Assembly: GCA_910579175.1 (NCBI GenBank)
Contig: CAJTTB010000013.1
Span: 10,448 to 74,447, forward strand
Length of the DNA: 64,000 nucleotides
Direction: 5' to 3'
Source: an uncultured Oscillospiraceae bacterium
GTDB taxonomy: Bacteria > Bacillota > Clostridia > Oscillospirales > Ruminococcaceae
Shown here: positions 1 through 9,973 of the stretch, in pieces
Layout of the letters: the number at the start of each line of letters is the position of its first letter
Numbering within the stretch: the first letter of the stretch is position 1
Translations under genes and position numbers: made by a program
The notes under the pieces: model-generated
Told to the model about the DNA's origin: nothing
The model's input: only the letters and a program-made list of their open reading frames with translations
Database searches by the model: none

Positions 1-2
1 TT

Positions 3-1898
3 GGATTGTTTCAACAGTTGTTTGAATATCACAAACAAAAAGAAGTTCCAAATCCTTGGATTACATCAGATGGATGGCTCAAAAAGACAGATGTCAGCTT
101 TCAGGTGCCATTTCAGGATTTTACCTTAACCTCCACTTTATATGATATCGATGTAACTGGATATCATGGACAGAAAAACACACTTCATCTATTTGATGTC
201 AATACCTTAGATGAAAGCATTGTAAAAAATGGAATCGAATTTGACAAAACCGATATTCCACACAATTTAACTCTATTTCTCTATCCTGACGACAGCGACC
301 GCAACGGTAGACTGCTTCGCGTTTATCAACAATACTTTATGGTCAGTAACGCTGCTCAACTTATCTTAAAAGAGGAAGAAGAAAAACAACATGACCTGCA
401 TAAATTACATGAACATGTTGTGGTTCAAATCAATGATACCCATCCTTCTATGATTATTCCCGAACTGATTCGCTTACTGGTAGATAAAGGCATTTCCATG
501 GATGAAGCAATCGAAATTGTTTCTCATACCTGCGCTTATACCAATCACACCATTTTGGCAGAGGCACTGGAAAAATGGCCAGTTGATTATCTACAAGAAG
601 TTGTTCCAGGACTTATGCCAATCATTGAAGAACTCGACCAACGCATCAAAGAAGTTTATCCTGATCAAAATGTTGATATCATTGATAAAAACCAACTGGT
701 TCATATGGCGCATATGGATATTCATTACGGTTTTAGTATCAATGGGGTGGCTGCACTGCATACCGAAATTTTAAAACACTCCGAACTAAAAGCCTTCTAT
801 CACATTTATCCGGAAAAATTCAACAATAAAACCAATGGCATTACCTTTAGAAGATGGCTTATGCACTGTAATCCTACATTGAGCGATTACATTACCGAAT
901 TGATTGGTGATGACTGGAAAGAAGATGCCAATCAATTAGAAAAATTGTTGGCATTCCAAAATGATACAAACGTTTTAAATCACTTATTGGACATCAAACA
1001 GCACAACAAAACAGTATTAAAACAATATTTGATGCAAACTCAACAGATTGAGATCAACGAAAATTCTATTTTTGACATTCAAATCAAACGCTTGCATGAA
1101 TACAAACGCCAACAGATGAATGCACTTTATATCGTTTACAAATATCAGCAAATCAAAGCTGGAAACCTACCTAAAACTCCTATCACGATGATTTTTGGTG
1201 CAAAGGCTGCCCCTGCTTATACCATTGCAAAGGATATTATCCACTTTATTTTATGCTTACAACAACTGGTGAATCATGATCCAGACGTCAGCCCTTATCT
1301 CAAGATTGTTATGATAGAAAATTACAATGTCACCGCAGCATCTAAACTTATCCCAGCTTGTGATATCTCGGAGCAGATTTCCTTAGCTTCTAAAGAAGCA
1401 AGTGGTACTGGAAATATGAAATTTATGCTAAATGGTGCAGTTACTCTGGGAACTCTCGATGGTGCTAACGTAGAAATTTTTGATTTGGTTGGAAAAGATA
1501 ATATCTATATCTTTGGAAAATCCAGCGAAGAGGTCATCTCTCTTTACGATACAAAGGGTTATCACTCTATTGAATATTATGACAATGACCCAATGATAGA
1601 AAATCTAGTGGACTTTATCATTAGCAAACAAATGATTCGCATAGGCGATCCTGAAAATCTCTGTCGTCTGTATAAAGAAATTATTGGAAAAGACTGGTTT
1701 ATGACATTACTTGACTTAAAGGAATATATTGAAGTCAAAGAAAAAATGCTATTGGATTATGAAAATTGCACCAGCTGGAGCAATAAAATGTTGGTGAATA
1801 CCGCAAAAGCAGGATTCTTCTCCTCTGACCGCTGCATTGCCCAATATAACAAAGATATTTGGCATCTCAATCAACACAGTTCTTCATCAAATAAATAA
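3..1898 (+). CDS. glgP: glycogen/alpha-glucan phosphorylase, 5' end outside window
   Basis: Phosphorolyses alpha-1,4-glucan ends to glucose-1-phosphate in the cytosol, using pyridoxal phosphate. The frame is open to the window edge. It begins with the Gly-Leu-Phe-Gln-Gln-Leu-Phe-Glu stretch that in this family lies roughly 150 residues from the N terminus, so the true start is upstream and the first Leu codon (TTG) is not a start. The PLP-lysine motif GTGNMKF is present about three quarters along, followed by the conserved [11 protein letters not shown]. The C terminus looks complete and is followed at once by a terminator. Upstream glycogen genes, if any, are outside the window. Confidence 0.95.
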   Translation, partial: GLFQQLFEYHKQKEVPNPWITSDGWLKKTDVSFQVPFQDFTLTSTLYDIDVTGYHGQKNTLHLFDVNTLDESIVKNGIEFDKTDIPHNLTLFLYPDDSDRNGRLLRVYQQYFMVSNAAQLILKEEEEKQHDLHKLHEHVVVQINDTHPSMIIPELIRLLVDKGISMDEAIEIVSHTCAYTNHTILAEALEKWPVDYLQEVVPGLMPIIEELDQRIKEVYPDQNVDIIDKNQLVHMAHMDIHYGFSINGVAALHTEILKHSELKAFYHIYPEKFNNKTNGITFRRWLMHCNPTLSDYITELIGDDWKEDANQLEKLLAFQNDTNVLNHLLDIKQHNKTVLKQYLMQTQQIEINENSIFDIQIKRLHEYKRQQMNALYIVYKYQQIKAGNLPKTPITMIFGAKAAPAYTIAKDIIHFILCLQQLVNHDPDVSPYLKIVMIENYNVTAASKLIPACDISEQISLASKEASGTGNMKFMLNGAVTLGTLDGANVEIFDLVGKDNIYIFGKSSEEVISLYDTKGYHSIEYYDNDPMIENLVDFIISKQMIRIGDPENLCRLYKEIIGKDWFMTLLDLKEYIEVKEKMLLDYENCTSWSNKMLVNTAKAGFFSSDRCIAQYNKDIWHLNQHSSSSNK

Positions 1899-1903
1899 AT
1901 ATC

Positions 1904-1937
1904 AAGGGAAATCCATTTTTAGGATTTCCCTTTTTTA
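1904..1937 (+). terminator. Rho-independent terminator of glgP
   Basis: An 11-bp perfect stem (AAGGGAAATCC with its complement) and a 7-nt loop run into a T tract, six bases after the glgP stop. Confidence 0.9.
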
Positions 1938-2000
1938 TTCTCTATCTAAAAAATACAGTTAATGATGTTTTATCTATCTTATAGTCTGACAAATAGATCA

Positions 2001-2037
2001 CAAAAAGCGCTGTACATCATATATACAGCGCTTTTTG
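2001..2037 (-). terminator. bidirectional terminator, mainly for ilvC
   Basis: A perfect 14-bp inverted repeat (CAAAAAGCGCTGTA and complement) with a 9-nt loop lies between the convergent glgP and ilvC. The A run in one arm and T run in the other would serve both strands. It is about 110 nt past the ilvC stop. Confidence 0.75.
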
Positions 2038-2149
2038 ATTGCTACACAAAGTCATATCATCAAAATGATTTTATTGAGATTCTCTTACCATATAAAACAG
2101 TTTTATTTTATCATACTGCTTTTATCTATTTGCCCCCTCAAATAAGCAA

Positions 2150-3181
<1,032 letters not shown>

Positions 3182-3196
3182 TTAGTTGTTTGTTTT

Positions 3197-3225
3197 ATTA
3201 TAGCTTGTATGATGTCTATTGTCAA
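3197..3225 (-). promoter_or_regulatory. ilvC promoter with embedded operator-like word
   Basis: On the minus strand a perfect TTGACA and TATAAT are separated by 17 nt, ending about 58 nt before the ilvC start. The spacer contains AGACATCATACAA (plus strand TTGTATGATGTCT, 3205-3217). The same 13-mer recurs upstream of the neighbouring GntR gene. Confidence 0.85.
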
Positions 3226-3342
3226 GTAAATTTTTGAATATAAAATAACCAATGTTTTAAAGACCAAGCAAAATCATCTCACAACTTCTTTTGTTTATGT
3301 GATCATATTTCAAAGCAATCCTATTTTTCACAGCACTATCCT

Positions 3343-4017
3343 TTAAATCATCTCAATGCCCAATTCCTGCATTGCATGGATAATATGAAGTCTCATAGCT
3401 GTTCTGGCACCTTCCGCATTGCGCTGTTGCAAAAACTCCATAATCATTCTGTCATCGCTTACATTCTTTTGAGAGAGTGCCTGATTTTTTTGCAATAATA
3501 GGACCCCACTGCGGATTCCCTGAAAAATAATGGGTATCATTTTATTCATAAAAGTATTGTGTGTTGCTTTTGCAATAGCCTCATGAAAGGCTTGCTCTTC
3601 TTTTGTGCGATCCTCTCCCTTTAAAATTTTCTGTTCCACCTGCTTGCCATATTCCAAAATCGTTTCCAGCTCTCGTTTGGTTGCGCGCTTTGCTGCCAAA
3701 TAGGCGTTTTCTGGTTCAAAAATTAACCGCATTTCAAATAAATCTCGAATATCAGAAATAGTTATCAACTCACTTAATTGCTGATATTCTTGCGCATTTG
3801 CTTTTGCAGTAACAAATGTTCCCTTACCGCGCTTAATCTCCAAAATGCCATTTGTCACCAAACTCCGAATTGCAGCGCGTAAGGTGGTTCTACTGACATT
3901 GAGCTCCTTTGATAAATCATTTTCATTTGGCAACTGGTCACCTGGTCGAAAACGCTTGTCAATGGTTATCATAATCAGCAAATCATCTGCAACACTGTCT
4001 GACAGCATTTTACTCAT
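3343..4017 (-). CDS. GntR/FadR-family (FCD) transcriptional regulator
   Basis: A DNA-binding repressor or activator with an N-terminal winged helix-turn-helix (residues about 1-70, with LPNENDLSKELNVSRTTLRAAIRSL) and a C-terminal all-helical FCD ligand domain. FCD metal ligands appear partly kept: Asp in DLFEMR, His in AFHEAIA and His in MRLHI. The usual EH pair before the last helix is Asp-Asp, so one ligand seems lost. A GAAAGGG-type ribosome site precedes the ATG. It is codirectional with and just upstream of ilvC. The shared 13-mer in both promoter regions suggests it controls itself and ilvC. The effector is unknown. Confidence 0.88.
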   Translation of the reverse strand: MSKMLSDSVADDLLIMITIDKRFRPGDQLPNENDLSKELNVSRTTLRAAIRSLVTNGILEIKRGKGTFVTAKANAQEYQQLSELITISDIRDLFEMRLIFEPENAYLAAKRATKRELETILEYGKQVEQKILKGEDRTKEEQAFHEAIAKATHNTFMNKMIPIIFQGIRSGVLLLQKNQALSQKNVSDDRMIMEFLQQRNAEGARTAMRLHIIHAMQELGIEMI

Positions 4018-4147
4018 AAATTATTGACCCTTTCTCTTTGACCTACATCATTCTTATCACAAATAATTTTATTTACAGATTGTTGACAATTATCAAAATG
4101 TCCTTTTGGTGATATCTGCAAATTCCTTTCTAACTCGTTTATCTGTT

Positions 4148-4193
4148 ATCATACTATAAAATACATCTTTTTTCAAGTAGTTGTATGATGTCT
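4148..4193 (-). promoter_or_regulatory. GntR gene promoter and upstream operator-like word
   Basis: On the minus strand TTGAAA, 17 nt and TATGAT form a promoter (4148-4176). TTGTATGATGTCT (4181-4193, plus strand) lies just upstream of the -35. It is identical over 13 bases to the word inside the ilvC promoter. The predicted leader is about 125 nt. Confidence 0.6.
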
Positions 4194-4260
4194 GTTATAT
4201 AGATTGGACTGATTGTAAATTCACCAAGGATTGTTCTATTTATGACAAGAGTTAGATAAC

Positions 4261-4310
4261 AAAAACGGGCTTTTATCCAAATTATCAAAAAATCCAGATA
4301 AAAGTCCGTT
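4261..4310 (-). terminator. terminator of the murI-argS-methyltransferase operon
   Basis: A 14-bp stem (with one G-T pair), a 19-nt loop and a T run on the minus strand lie directly after the stop of the homocysteine methyltransferase-like gene. Confidence 0.85.
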
Positions 4311-4316
4311 ATCCTA

Positions 4317-5549
4317 TTAATAAATGACTGCACCATATTTTTGAGCAATCTCTTCTAATGTTTCGCGGTCAATTGTGGTGTGAGAATCAATCATTGCTCT
4401 ACCCTGATACAACAATAGTGCCAATTTTAACGCTGTTTCATTGTGGGAGGAAAAACATATCGGCAATGTGGCAATACATGCATTTTGTGCAAAATCCCTT
4501 GCATCTTCCACCGAATCAATTTCTATCATAATGACATCAAAGCTCTCATCTTCTACCTCAAGCAAATCATCTGTCATATCAATGCTACAGGTAAGTAGGG
4601 GAGAGCATTCTATCTTATCACAATACAGATTATAAAGCTGCATGGTATCTGCTAAAATAATGTCTCCCAATTCTTCTTGCTGTACTCCACTCGGTTGATG
4701 ATAGGATAGCATTGTTTGATGCATCTCTTTCAAATGTTTTGGTGTTATTCCAGTATATCCACCAATGATGGTTGCACCTGCTGACAACACCAATGTTATC
4801 TGTTCGCCCATCTGTTGGGGCGTTAGTTCAACAAACTCCTTTGTATCCTCGCAATAATTGACTGGAGATGGTTTCGCAATAATTGGAATTTTGGCATAAG
4901 GCTTCATACGACTGACAATCTGTGCAATATTTTTTACTCCATATGCACAATTGAGCCCAAATGCACTGACGCCCAATTCCTGTAACATAATCAAAGCATT
5001 GATTGCAGTACCTTCAAATGGTGTTTCCCCATCTTCATCCACCTCCAAGGTAATCATCAAAGGCTTTTGAAATTTCCGAAGCGCAATGGCTGCCGCTCTT
5101 GCCTCTGCAATGGAACTCAAAGATTCTACAATCAATAAATCTACTCCACTATCCAATAAAATTTCAGCTTGTTCGCGATATACCGCCATCATTTCTGTAA
5201 AGGAGGAATCCCCATGTGGCTCCAAAGTCAAACCAGTAGCACACATCGCTCCCGCTACATACACCCCTTCTTTTGCAGCTTCTCGGGTCAATTGTACCAA
5301 TTTGCGGTTATATTCTTCCAATTTATCTTCTCTTCCCAACTGTGCCAATCGAACAGAAGAAGATCCAAATGTAGGTGTGTACAATACTTTACAACCCGCC
5401 TCTTGAAAATCAGTCTGCAACTTTATAAATTCCTGTGGATGATTTAATATCCACTCTTCCTGACAAGCGCAGCGACAAGGGTTTGTTCGAAATAAATTTG
5501 TAGCAATTTCCCCATCAATCAATATGGGGCTCGATAAATCTACATCCAT
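4317..5549 (-). CDS. homocysteine S-methyltransferase-like protein lacking two zinc cysteines
   Basis: Residues about 1-290 form a Hcy-binding TIM barrel like that of MetH module 1 or BHMT/MmuM. Residues about 300-410 resemble the end of a MetH pterin-binding module (ALLLYQGRAMIDS, then AQKYGAVIY), so this looks like a shortened two-module protein. Active Hcy methyltransferases bind zinc through one Cys in GLNC and two in GGCCGT. Here GLNC (Cys201) is present, but the second motif reads GGYTG (263-267), with Tyr-Thr replacing Cys-Cys. Thiol activation in the normal way is therefore doubtful. It is last in a run after argS (49 nt) and ends at a strong terminator. It may be a divergent methyltransferase paralogue or may have another role; the true MetH is not in the window. 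Confidence 0.75.
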   Translation of the reverse strand: MDVDLSSPILIDGEIATNLFRTNPCRCACQEEWILNHPQEFIKLQTDFQEAGCKVLYTPTFGSSSVRLAQLGREDKLEEYNRKLVQLTREAAKEGVYVAGAMCATGLTLEPHGDSSFTEMMAVYREQAEILLDSGVDLLIVESLSSIAEARAAAIALRKFQKPLMITLEVDEDGETPFEGTAINALIMLQELGVSAFGLNCAYGVKNIAQIVSRMKPYAKIPIIAKPSPVNYCEDTKEFVELTPQQMGEQITLVLSAGATIIGGYTGITPKHLKEMHQTMLSYHQPSGVQQEELGDIILADTMQLYNLYCDKIECSPLLTCSIDMTDDLLEVEDESFDVIMIEIDSVEDARDFAQNACIATLPICFSSHNETALKLALLLYQGRAMIDSHTTIDRETLEEIAQKYGAVIY

Positions 5550-5598
5550 GCTATATCTATTGACCTTTCTTCACCTATTGATTCAATTGAATGATAAT

Positions 5599-7290
5599 TT
5601 ACATTGAGTCAGGCGCTTCAATCTTTAAAATGTTCAATACATTTTTTAATGTAGTCTGTACTGCTTGGCACAATCCCAATCTTGCCAACAACAAATTCTG
5701 TTCTTCTACATTGACACGGCAGGCATTATAAAATTTATGAAATAGCGTCGCAAGTAAAATACTATAACGGGTAATTTTAGCAGGTTCATATGCTTTGGCA
5801 GCTTCTATTATTTCATTGGGCAACAATGCAATATGACGGATCAATGCTTTTTCTTCCGGTTGTATCAACAAAGAAAAATCAGCTTTACCCGCCTGAAATA
5901 AATCCACTCCATTTTCTGATAATTTACTCAAAATAGAACAGATACGAGCATGTGCATACTGCACATAATAAACTGGATTTTCAGAGGACTTTTCAACCGC
6001 CAAATCCAAATCAAAGTCCATTTGAGAATTGACTTCTCTTAGGTTAAAGAAAAAGCGTGCCGCATCAATTGGAACCTCCTCCAATAAATCGACTAATGTA
6101 ATGGATTTTCCAGTACGTTTGCTCACCTTTACCAATTCACCATTTCTCATCAGTTTTACCAACTGCATTAACACAATATCCAATTTATTGCCATCTAATC
6201 CAATGGCATCCATAGCACCTTTTAATCTTGCTACATGTCCATGATGGTCAGCGCCCCAAATGTTAATTGCCCTATCAAAACCACGTGTTGCAAATTTATC
6301 ATAGTGATAAGCGATATCGGCAGCAAAATAAGTGGGTATTCCATTGGCACGTACCAATACTTCATCCTTGTCTCCGCCATATTCGGTTGCCTTATAAAAC
6401 AGTGTTCCATCCTGTTCATAGGTCAAACCACGACTGGTCAACAATGCAATACAGTTTTGAACCTGCTGATTGTTATGCAGTTCACTTTCTAAAAACCAAA
6501 CATCATAATGAATACGATATTTTTCCAAATCCTTTTTCAAATTGGCAATATTGATTGGCAAAGCATAATCTACCAACGCTTTTCTTCTGGTCTCCTCATC
6601 ACAATCAAGGTATTGATCCTGATAAATTTCTTTAAACTTTCGAGCATGTTCTATGATATCTTGTCCTTGATAAGCATCTGCCGGCAATGGCACATCTTGC
6701 CCAAATTCCTGTAGATATCGCACAGACAAGGAAAGACCAAATTTTGCAATCTGATTGCCAGCATCATTGACATAAAATTCCCGAGTAACTTGATATCCTG
6801 CCCAGTCCAGTACAGAAGCAAGACAGTCCCCAACCGAACCCCCACGGGCATTTCCAATGTGCATAGGACCGGTTGGATTTGCAGAAACAAATTCCACCAC
6901 TATCTTTTTGCCCTCTCCAAAATCAGAACGACCATATTCTGTTCCAGTCTGGTGAACTGTTTTTAAAGTATCTCCAAACCATTTTTGAGATACAAAGAAG
7001 TTCATAAATCCAGGACCTGCTATCTCACATCTTTCAAAATAGGTTCCATCTAATATCATTTCATCTTGAATAATCTGTGCTATCTTTCTTGGTGGAAGTT
7101 TGTAAGTTTTTGCAGTCACCATTGCTACATTTACCGCAAAATCCCCATGAGAAGTATCCGCTGGAATTTCAATCTGAAATGTTGGAATCGGCTGCGCAGG
7201 CAGCGTATTTTTTGCCACGGTCTGCCCCAATGCGTTTAAAATCACTTCACGAAGTTGCTGCTGTGCTTGCAGCAATAAATTTGTCACCAT
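5599..7290 (-). CDS. argS: arginyl-tRNA synthetase
   Basis: Class I synthetase charging tRNA-Arg. In order it has the N-terminal additional domain, SANPTGPMHIGNARG with the HIGH-type signature HIGN, a Rossmann catalytic core, VSKRTGKS in the KMSK position, and the helical DALR anticodon-binding domain to the C terminus. Its 563 residues are normal. It begins 12 nt after the DUF1934 gene, an arrangement also known from Bacillus (ywiB-argS). No T-box leader is visible. A tRNA-Arg(ACG) lies elsewhere in the window. Confidence 0.97.
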   Translation of the reverse strand: MVTNLLLQAQQQLREVILNALGQTVAKNTLPAQPIPTFQIEIPADTSHGDFAVNVAMVTAKTYKLPPRKIAQIIQDEMILDGTYFERCEIAGPGFMNFFVSQKWFGDTLKTVHQTGTEYGRSDFGEGKKIVVEFVSANPTGPMHIGNARGGSVGDCLASVLDWAGYQVTREFYVNDAGNQIAKFGLSLSVRYLQEFGQDVPLPADAYQGQDIIEHARKFKEIYQDQYLDCDEETRRKALVDYALPINIANLKKDLEKYRIHYDVWFLESELHNNQQVQNCIALLTSRGLTYEQDGTLFYKATEYGGDKDEVLVRANGIPTYFAADIAYHYDKFATRGFDRAINIWGADHHGHVARLKGAMDAIGLDGNKLDIVLMQLVKLMRNGELVKVSKRTGKSITLVDLLEEVPIDAARFFFNLREVNSQMDFDLDLAVEKSSENPVYYVQYAHARICSILSKLSENGVDLFQAGKADFSLLIQPEEKALIRHIALLPNEIIEAAKAYEPAKITRYSILLATLFHKFYNACRVNVEEQNLLLARLGLCQAVQTTLKNVLNILKIEAPDSM

Positions 7291-7302
7291 GTTTTCACTT
7301 CC

Positions 7303-7737
7303 CTATTCTTTTTCATCCTGTGGATTAATTGTAATCGTCACTTTATTATCGCTCAAATGACTTGAATTGACATCTAAGGAATATTCAAATGTCAATCGAC
7401 CACCTTGATCGGTTAATTCAGAACAGATTCTCTTCGCCATTACACCAATTACCAAATCGCCTTCACCTGTCCCATAATAACCGATATTTCGATGGTCTCG
7501 TTCTACTAAAAGGCTAGACTTTGAAGCACCATGCCGTACTAAGGATACCTTCTCTTCACCAACAACCTTTAAAATTGTTTTTCCCCCTGAAAAGCCTGTG
7601 GTTTCTGTTTCGTCATAGGTGATATAATAGCATCCATTTTTTTTATAATAATTACCTTGGGTATATAATTCCGTGATATCGTCCTCGCCGTCCACTGTTT
7701 GCGTGCCCTTTATATGAATCCAAGCATCTTTTTTCAT
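7303..7737 (-). CDS. DUF1934 family protein (YwiB-like)
   Basis: A 144-residue protein predicted to fold as a small lipocalin-like beta barrel. The pattern of alternating polar and hydrophobic beta strands, the position directly before argS, and the ending VTITINP fit the DUF1934/YwiB family. Molecular function is unknown. It lies 30 nt after murI and 12 nt before argS, so it is cotranscribed with both. Confidence 0.8.
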   Translation of the reverse strand: MKKDAWIHIKGTQTVDGEDDITELYTQGNYYKKNGCYYITYDETETTGFSGGKTILKVVGEEKVSLVRHGASKSSLLVERDHRNIGYYGTGEGDLVIGVMAKRICSELTDQGGRLTFEYSLDVNSSHLSDNKVTITINPQDEKE

Positions 7738-7767
7738 GTTATCACCATCTTTAATATTCAGTCTATC

Positions 7768-8583
7768 CTAATAACTTTCAATATCAATCTGTTGCACCTG
7801 TTTTGCTATATCATCTTGTAAAAATACGCTGGCATTTTGTGCAAAGTTTTCCACATCATCACTGACATAATAATGACATTCACCTGGCTCTTCTTGCGGA
7901 TTCAACAGTTGTTTTTTTGTTAAAAATGCCTGTACATACTTTGCTGCTTCCTTCCCGGGATCAATCAATGTCACCCGTTCTCCAACCACATCACCAATTA
8001 ACCCTTTGATGATGGGATAATGAGTACAACCCAAAATCAGTGTGTCAATCTGTTCTTGTAAAATGGGCTCTAAATATTCCTTTGCAATTGCGATCGTAAT
8101 GGGATTATCGCGCTGTACATACCCATTTTCTATGAGAGGAACAAACATCGGACAGGCTTTGCCTATGATTTTGGGATTGTGTAGAATATTTCGGATAGCC
8201 TTTCCATAAACACCACTGCGAATGGAAGCGGTGGTTGCAATCACTCCAATTCTACCTCCATCCGTTGCCGCACAAGCTGCCTGTACAGCGGGAAGCAATA
8301 CCCCTGTATAAGCAATATCAAGTGTTTCGATGACCTCTTGAGGCGGATTGGTACTTACAGTACCACAAGCCGCTATCATCATCTTGACGTCTTTTGACTG
8401 CAAAAACCGAATGTCCTGCGCTGCATAACGTTTGACCGTCTCTTTGCTCCGTGTCCCATAAGGGACACGAGAAGTATCGCCAAAATAAATGATATTTTCA
8501 TGAGGCATTAACTTTTGAAGTTGCCGAACTGTGGTCAATCCTCCCAGTCCAGAATCAAAGACGCCAATCGGACGTTTATCCAT
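7768..8583 (-). CDS. murI: glutamate racemase
   Basis: Makes D-glutamate for peptidoglycan without a cofactor. It shows FDSGLGGLTTVRQL, GDTSRVPYGTRS, the first catalytic Cys in AACGTVS (Cys73) and the second in LGCTHYP. The usual ACNT reads ACGT, so an Asn near the active site is Gly; both cysteines are kept. The start at 8583 is used because AAAGGG lies 8 nt upstream; the longer GTG-start frame would place that ribosome site inside the gene. It has its own promoter after the ddl terminator, and heads a likely operon with the DUF1934 gene, argS and the Hcy-domain gene. Confidence 0.95.
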   Translation of the reverse strand: MDKRPIGVFDSGLGGLTTVRQLQKLMPHENIIYFGDTSRVPYGTRSKETVKRYAAQDIRFLQSKDVKMMIAACGTVSTNPPQEVIETLDIAYTGVLLPAVQAACAATDGGRIGVIATTASIRSGVYGKAIRNILHNPKIIGKACPMFVPLIENGYVQRDNPITIAIAKEYLEPILQEQIDTLILGCTHYPIIKGLIGDVVGERVTLIDPGKEAAKYVQAFLTKKQLLNPQEEPGECHYYVSDDVENFAQNASVFLQDDIAKQVQQIDIESY

Positions 8584-8610
8584 ATTATAAAACCCTTTCA
8601 CGCTAAACTT

Positions 8611-8640
8611 ATTTTACAAACTTTTTCAGGTTTTTGTCAA
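8611..8640 (-). promoter_or_regulatory. murI operon promoter
   Basis: Minus strand TTGACA, 18 nt, TAAAAT, directly after the ddl terminator stem and just upstream of the murI ribosome site. Confidence 0.7.
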
Positions 8641-8664
8641 AATCGTTGGCATATATCAACGATT
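8639..8664 (-). terminator. ddl terminator overlapping the ddl stop codon
   Basis: A 9-bp perfect stem (AAATCGTTG and complement) with an 8-nt loop, followed on the minus strand by TTTTG. The ddl stop codon is inside the first arm, so transcript end and murI promoter are packed within about 55 bp. Confidence 0.65.
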
Positions 8665-9708
8665 TAATCCATATGTAATCAGTTCATCCAATAGCTTTTC
8701 AATGGGAATTCCCGTTTTTTCCCACATTTTAGGATACATGCTAATACTTGTAAATCCAGGAAATGTATTGATTTCATTTAATATCACTTCTTCTTGGTCT
8801 GTCACAAAGAAGTCCACTCTAGAAAGCCCGCCACAACCAATTGCCTGATAAGCTTTCACCGCCGTCTGACGCAATATTTCCATGGTTTTTTCTGAAATTC
8901 TAGCTGGAATATACAGTTGAGATTGTGGATTGACATATTTTGAATCGTAGTCATAAATTTCCACATTGGCAGAAGAAATTTCACCTGCAATAGACGCTTT
9001 TGGAAATTCATTCCCCAACACAGCGCACTCCACTTCTTTTCCCACCAAAGTTTCTTCTACAATGACCTTTTTATCATATTGAAAAGCGCACTCTAAAGCA
9101 GTGTGCAGTGATTGGCGATCACTCGCCTTTGATACCCCAATGGAAGAACCTGCATTCGCCGGTTTTACAAACACTGGATAAGAAAACTGTTGTTCCAAAC
9201 GACAACACACCTCTTCAAAGGGCTCTCCCTTTCTTACACAGGACCAATTTGCCATGCGAACTTTTGCATGTTGCAATATAATATGGGTCATTTCTTTATC
9301 CATGCAGTTGGCACAGGAAATTGCATCACTGCCAACAAATGGAATATCCACCAGTTGTAATAGACCCTGTATGGTTCCATCCTCTCCATTCTTTCCATGA
9401 AGCGCAGGAATGACACAATCTATTGTCAATTTTTTATATCCATCTTCTGATAAAACAAAAAATCCCTTGTGAATACGGCTGCTGCTTATGATACAATCTT
9501 GTGTCTGTTCTTGTTCCCAAGTTCCCAAAGAGATTTTTGATACATCACCAGTATAGTAAAGCATTCTTCCTTCTCTTGTAATGCCAATACAGTGTATATC
9601 ATATTTTTCTCGGTTTAAATGCTGTATAATGGTTGTTGCAGAGATCAATGAAATTTCATGTTCTGTAGAGACACCACCAAAAACAACTGCAATTTGTTGT
9701 TTATCCAT
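8656..9708 (-). CDS. ddl: D-alanine--D-alanine ligase
   Basis: ATP-grasp enzyme joining two D-Ala for peptidoglycan precursors. It shows GGVSTEHEISLISA, ALHGKNGEDGTIQG, KPANAGSSIGVSKA, EIYDYDSKY with the omega-loop Tyr typical of D-Ala-D-Ala rather than D-lactate ligases, and the metal-binding ending LNEINTFPGFT. The start at 9708 is preferred because GGGGTAG lies upstream and the predicted transcript begins near 9743, leaving no leader for the longer start at 9738. A palindrome occupies its promoter spacer. With murI next door it supplies D-amino acid steps of wall synthesis. Confidence 0.96.
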   Translation of the reverse strand: MDKQQIAVVFGGVSTEHEISLISATTIIQHLNREKYDIHCIGITREGRMLYYTGDVSKISLGTWEQEQTQDCIISSSRIHKGFFVLSEDGYKKLTIDCVIPALHGKNGEDGTIQGLLQLVDIPFVGSDAISCANCMDKEMTHIILQHAKVRMANWSCVRKGEPFEEVCCRLEQQFSYPVFVKPANAGSSIGVSKASDRQSLHTALECAFQYDKKVIVEETLVGKEVECAVLGNEFPKASIAGEISSANVEIYDYDSKYVNPQSQLYIPARISEKTMEILRQTAVKAYQAIGCGGLSRVDFFVTDQEEVILNEINTFPGFTSISMYPKMWEKTGIPIEKLLDELITYGLNR

Positions 9709-9749
9709 CTTTATTTCTACCCCATTTATTAGATTCATTTTTTATCAAT

Positions 9750-9804
9750 TAGATACCATCACAATTGGGATTGTGACAATGCTATTGTATATCATATCAC
9801 AATC
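9750..9804 (-). promoter_or_regulatory. ddl promoter overlapped by a palindromic operator
   Basis: On the minus strand TTGTCA (9774-9779), 18 nt, TATCTA (9750-9755). The spacer holds TCACAAT-TGGG-ATTGTGA (9759-9776), a perfect 7-bp dyad. A third TCACAATCC word sits upstream at 9796-9804. The position fits a repressor site. The rest of the 9.8-10.0 kb gap shows no gene. Confidence 0.55.
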
Positions 9805-9973
9805 CAGATATTAGTGCAATTCTTTTCCCGAAGATTGATGGGCGCTTTTCTCTTGATATCATCCAGTCATATCCTCAATACTTCACACATCTATAAAAAT
9901 ATCCTCGCTTTTATCATTATGCACACAAACAAAAGTTATGCCTATCAAGCTGTAAATAAAATAACCATCGCCT

